Below are positions 62,186 through 64,000 of a stretch of DNA of 64,000 nt, one piece after another. The number at the start of each line of letters is the position of its first letter. Within the stretch, counting starts at the first letter, position 1. The position numbers and the translations under genes were made by a program. The DNA lies in the NCBI RefSeq assembly GCF_001420995.1, contig NZ_CP012184.1, positions 1,286,501 through 1,350,500 on the forward strand, in the 5' to 3' direction. The notes below the pieces were generated by a model. The model did not search any database. It saw nothing but the letters and a program-made list of their open reading frames with translations, and had not been told where the DNA came from. Origin of the DNA: Pseudonocardia sp. EC080619-01. GTDB lineage: Bacteria; Actinomycetota; Actinomycetes; Mycobacteriales; Pseudonocardiaceae.

Positions 62186-62210
62186 GCCCCCGATGGTAGT
62201 TCGACGGCCG

Positions 62211-62747
62211 TCAGCGTCCGGAAGCCGGTACGGCGGCGACCTCACGCGGAGTCTCCTCGCCGCCGTCGGGCGCTGCGCCGAACGGGGCATCGCCGTCCTC
62301 CGTCATGCCGTCGAGGGCCTCCGACGGCACCTCCCAGTCGTCGACCGGTCGCTGGTCGCGGCCGGGCTCACGGTCGGGGCCGCTCACCGGCCGCGGCGGG
62401 ACCAGCACCGGCGAGCACCGCAGATCGAGGCCCACGCTGATCGGGTCGATCTTCGGGGTCTTGCGCAGGACGTTGTCGCGATCGAGCCACTCCTCGACGA
62501 AGAGCCGGCCGACGACGATGACCGCGTGCCCCTTGTCCAGGGTCTGCGCGGCGTGCTCGGCCAGCCTCCGCCAGCACGTCACCGTGTAGTAGGTCTTGGC
62601 GACGTCACGCCACTCGCCGCTGCTGTCGTCGCGCCGGCGATAGTTCTCGGCGACCGTCAGGTCCAGCACCGGCCGCCCACTGTGGGTGTAGCGGAGCTGG
62701 GGCTTGCGGGTCAGGTTGCCGACGACGGTGATCTGGTTGCTGCTCAC
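62211..62747 (-). CDS. ssb: Single-stranded DNA-binding protein paralogue
   Basis: A 178-residue OB-fold SSB. NQITVVGNLTRKPQLRYTHSGRPVLDLTVAEN, then WRDVAKTYYTVTCWRRLAEHAAQTLDKGHAVIVVGRL, are the core strands. The C-terminal tail lacks the acidic DDDIPF-like tip used to recruit repair proteins, so this is a secondary SSB (Rv2478c/SsbB-like), not the replicative one. The GTG at 62747 has GGAGGG four bases upstream. It lies 25 bases before ettA, the same neighbour as in mycobacteria. Confidence 0.93.
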   Translation of the reverse strand: MSSNQITVVGNLTRKPQLRYTHSGRPVLDLTVAENYRRRDDSSGEWRDVAKTYYTVTCWRRLAEHAAQTLDKGHAVIVVGRLFVEEWLDRDNVLRKTPKIDPISVGLDLRCSPVLVPPRPVSGPDREPGRDQRPVDDWEVPSEALDGMTEDGDAPFGAAPDGGEETPREVAAVPASGR

Positions 62748-64000
62748 GGGACCCTCCGGGGGTGGACGTCGAGTCGATGTCCCGTCGAGCATCCCGCCGC
62801 CGGACGCTTCCGGATCGGTCTTCCGGCAGGGTGTGGATGGTTCGGCCACTTGTGGATGCGAGACCGGCTCCGGCCGGCCCGATGGCGTTCATCGTCGGCC
62901 TCGTGTGCAGCTCTCCACGTGACCGTGTCCGACGTGCCGTCACTGCCGCGGGCCCTCCGTCGACGAGGTCCGAACCGGTCCGGGAGAACCGCGCCGGAGC
63001 ACAGGATTCGCGAAGCCCCGCGAGCTCGACATCGCAACTCGCTCCTCGCCGGCCCACCGGACCAGAGCTCCTGTCCGGTGCCGACGGCAGCCGCGTTCCG
63101 CGGAACGCCGGGCCCGCTCGTGGCGACCACTGCTTTCCGGGACCTGGTCCGCGTCGAGGTGAGGTCCTCGCACGAGCAGGCAGGTGACCCGGATCTGCGT
63201 TCCGCGGAACGCTCCCCGGACCACACCGGGCTGCGCCCGAATCCGGTCACGAGCTCCACGCCGATATCAGGCAGGCGGTCCGCAGGCGGTGCAGCCACGC
63301 TGTACGGATGCCCGGCGTCCACCCTGCTGTACCGCTCGTGGCGCTCATTGTCATCGCGGGCCCCCGGGTCCGCGTCCCTGCCCACCCACGGACGATGTCC
63401 CGCTCGCCGCCGCCTGCCCATATCCGTCTGCCGCTGGAACAACGGGATCCGGAACGGCTTGCTGTCTGCGCGGCCGACCGGATGCGGCCAGGGACGTCCG
63501 GAGCGCGCACCGCCGACACCAAGACCTCGGGAGGCCGTTCTGTCTCCGTGATGGAGCCAGGCACAGACGCCATCCGCGCCGAGGTGCTCGGGCACCCGCG
63601 ACACCGCGACGCGTCACGGCCGCAGAGCAAGCGCTGAGCCTCCTGGGCAGGAGCGTTCCGCGGAACGCAGCTGCCGCTCACGGGCTGAAACAGCGGGTTC
63701 GACGACGGCCGCTGCCCGGCCGAGGTGGTCCGCCGCTCCGTCGCGTTCCGCGGAACGCACACGGCTCCCGCTGGAACAGGGACATGCCCACCGGTCCCGG
63801 ATACCCCGGGGGTGGCACCCGTTCTCAGCTCGGGTGCCGACGACGGTGCACTCTCCTCACACCCGCCCGGCCCGACCAGCCTCCGCCGGCGCCACCGGCG
63901 CCGCCGGCGTGAACGACCTGGGGGACGCCGTGCGGGCGCGTTCCGCGGAACGCGGCCCTGGCAACGTTGCGCCGACCTGGCAGCGTTCCGCGGACCTGGC
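62748..64000. other. Apparent gene-free region with palindromes at right edge
   Basis: No open frame here shows a recognisable domain, a good ribosome-binding site or the strong third-position GC bias seen elsewhere; overlapping frames on both strands are equally long. The base composition is slightly less GC-rich, with more mixed codons. The stretch contains the palindrome cluster described separately. A divergent promoter for ssb and a gene beyond the right edge could both lie here. Confidence 0.55.
63093..63995. repeat. Cluster of five perfect 16-bp palindromes and one broken copy
   Basis: GCGTTCCGCGGAACGC, a perfect 16-bp palindrome, occurs at 63093-63108, 63197-63212, 63653-63668, 63743-63758 and 63938-63953. 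A sixth copy at 63983-63995 keeps the left 12 bases (GCGTTCCGCGGA) and then diverges. Start-to-start distances are 104, 456, 90, 195 and 45 bases. Flanking bases are not conserved. I noticed no copy elsewhere in the window. Confidence 0.93.

Noticed and set aside
62193..63551. 452-residue plus-strand frame across ssb and the right-edge region
   Set aside because: It starts as antisense of ssb, runs through two of the palindromes, has no domain, and competes with equally long frames on the other strand.
63093..63995. LexA (SOS) boxes
   Set aside because: Actinobacterial SOS boxes read GAAC-N4-GTTC. These palindromes have the opposite arm order, GTTC-N4-GAAC.
63093..63995. parS centromere sites
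   Set aside because: The sequence does not match the conserved GTTTCACGTGAAAC, and no parAB genes are visible.

Overview
The window is 64 kb of one chromosome segment from a very GC-rich actinobacterium. Codons end almost always in G or C, GTG starts are common, and the gene order mutM-rnc-rpmF-DUF177, sepIVA, coaD-rsmD-pyc, recG-DhaL protein-rpmB-ung, thiL-DUF3515-ddl and Rv2474c-like-thioesterase-gdh-ettA-ssb follows the mycobacterial/Pseudonocardiaceae pattern. My best guess is a Pseudonocardia-like member of the Pseudonocardiaceae. The species cannot be fixed by reading alone. I see no tRNA, rRNA, prophage, transposase or CRISPR array.

Layout. 1-2.3 kb: the end of a CorA-type Mg transporter converges on a PadR/HAAS-domain regulatory pair. 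2.3-3.1 kb: a gene-free repeat island with a pentanucleotide satellite, a 22-bp tandem repeat, a 62-bp hairpin element and an 18-bp tandem repeat. 3.1-21 kb: mostly housekeeping genes on the minus strand, covering DNA repair (mutM, recG, ung), RNA processing and ribosome (rnc, rpmF, rpmB, rsmD), coenzyme A (coaD), septation (sepIVA) and pyruvate carboxylase (pyc). An AraC/glyoxalase divergent pair and a MinD-like ATPase are interspersed. 21-28 kb: a complete seven-gene Mrp Na+/H+ antiporter operon (A to G) in which every junction overlaps. 28-39 kb: a cytochrome P450 and a glycolate/glyoxylate module (malate synthase G divergent from glcDEF, then a lactate/glycolate permease). This module is interrupted by a second repeat island that carries two more copies of the 62-bp hairpin and a 16-bp tandem repeat. 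39-42 kb: thiL, a stand-alone Lrp-type ligand domain, a DUF3515 protein and ddl. 42-46 kb: a MocR/flavin-oxidase divergent pair, an MscS channel and truncated haemoglobin O. 46-51 kb: a DivIVA-like coiled-coil protein followed by a 1078-residue disordered membrane protein with an extracytoplasmic beta-propeller. 51-62.7 kb: a minus-strand run ssb - ettA - large TPR-like protein - NAD-glutamate dehydrogenase - thioesterase - Rv2474c-like protein. 62.7-64 kb: no convincing gene, but five perfect copies and one broken copy of a 16-bp palindrome.

How the genes work together. Glycolate, probably imported by the LctP-family permease, would be oxidised by GlcDEF to glyoxylate and condensed with acetyl-CoA by GlcB to malate. 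Pyruvate carboxylase supplies oxaloacetate, and the catabolic NAD-GDH feeds 2-oxoglutarate. The Mrp complex, MscS and CorA handle ion and osmotic homeostasis. The least explained parts of the window are the repeat families: the 62-bp hairpin next to tandem repeats, the stop-codon-linked hairpin behind pyc and ddl, and the palindrome cluster at the right edge.
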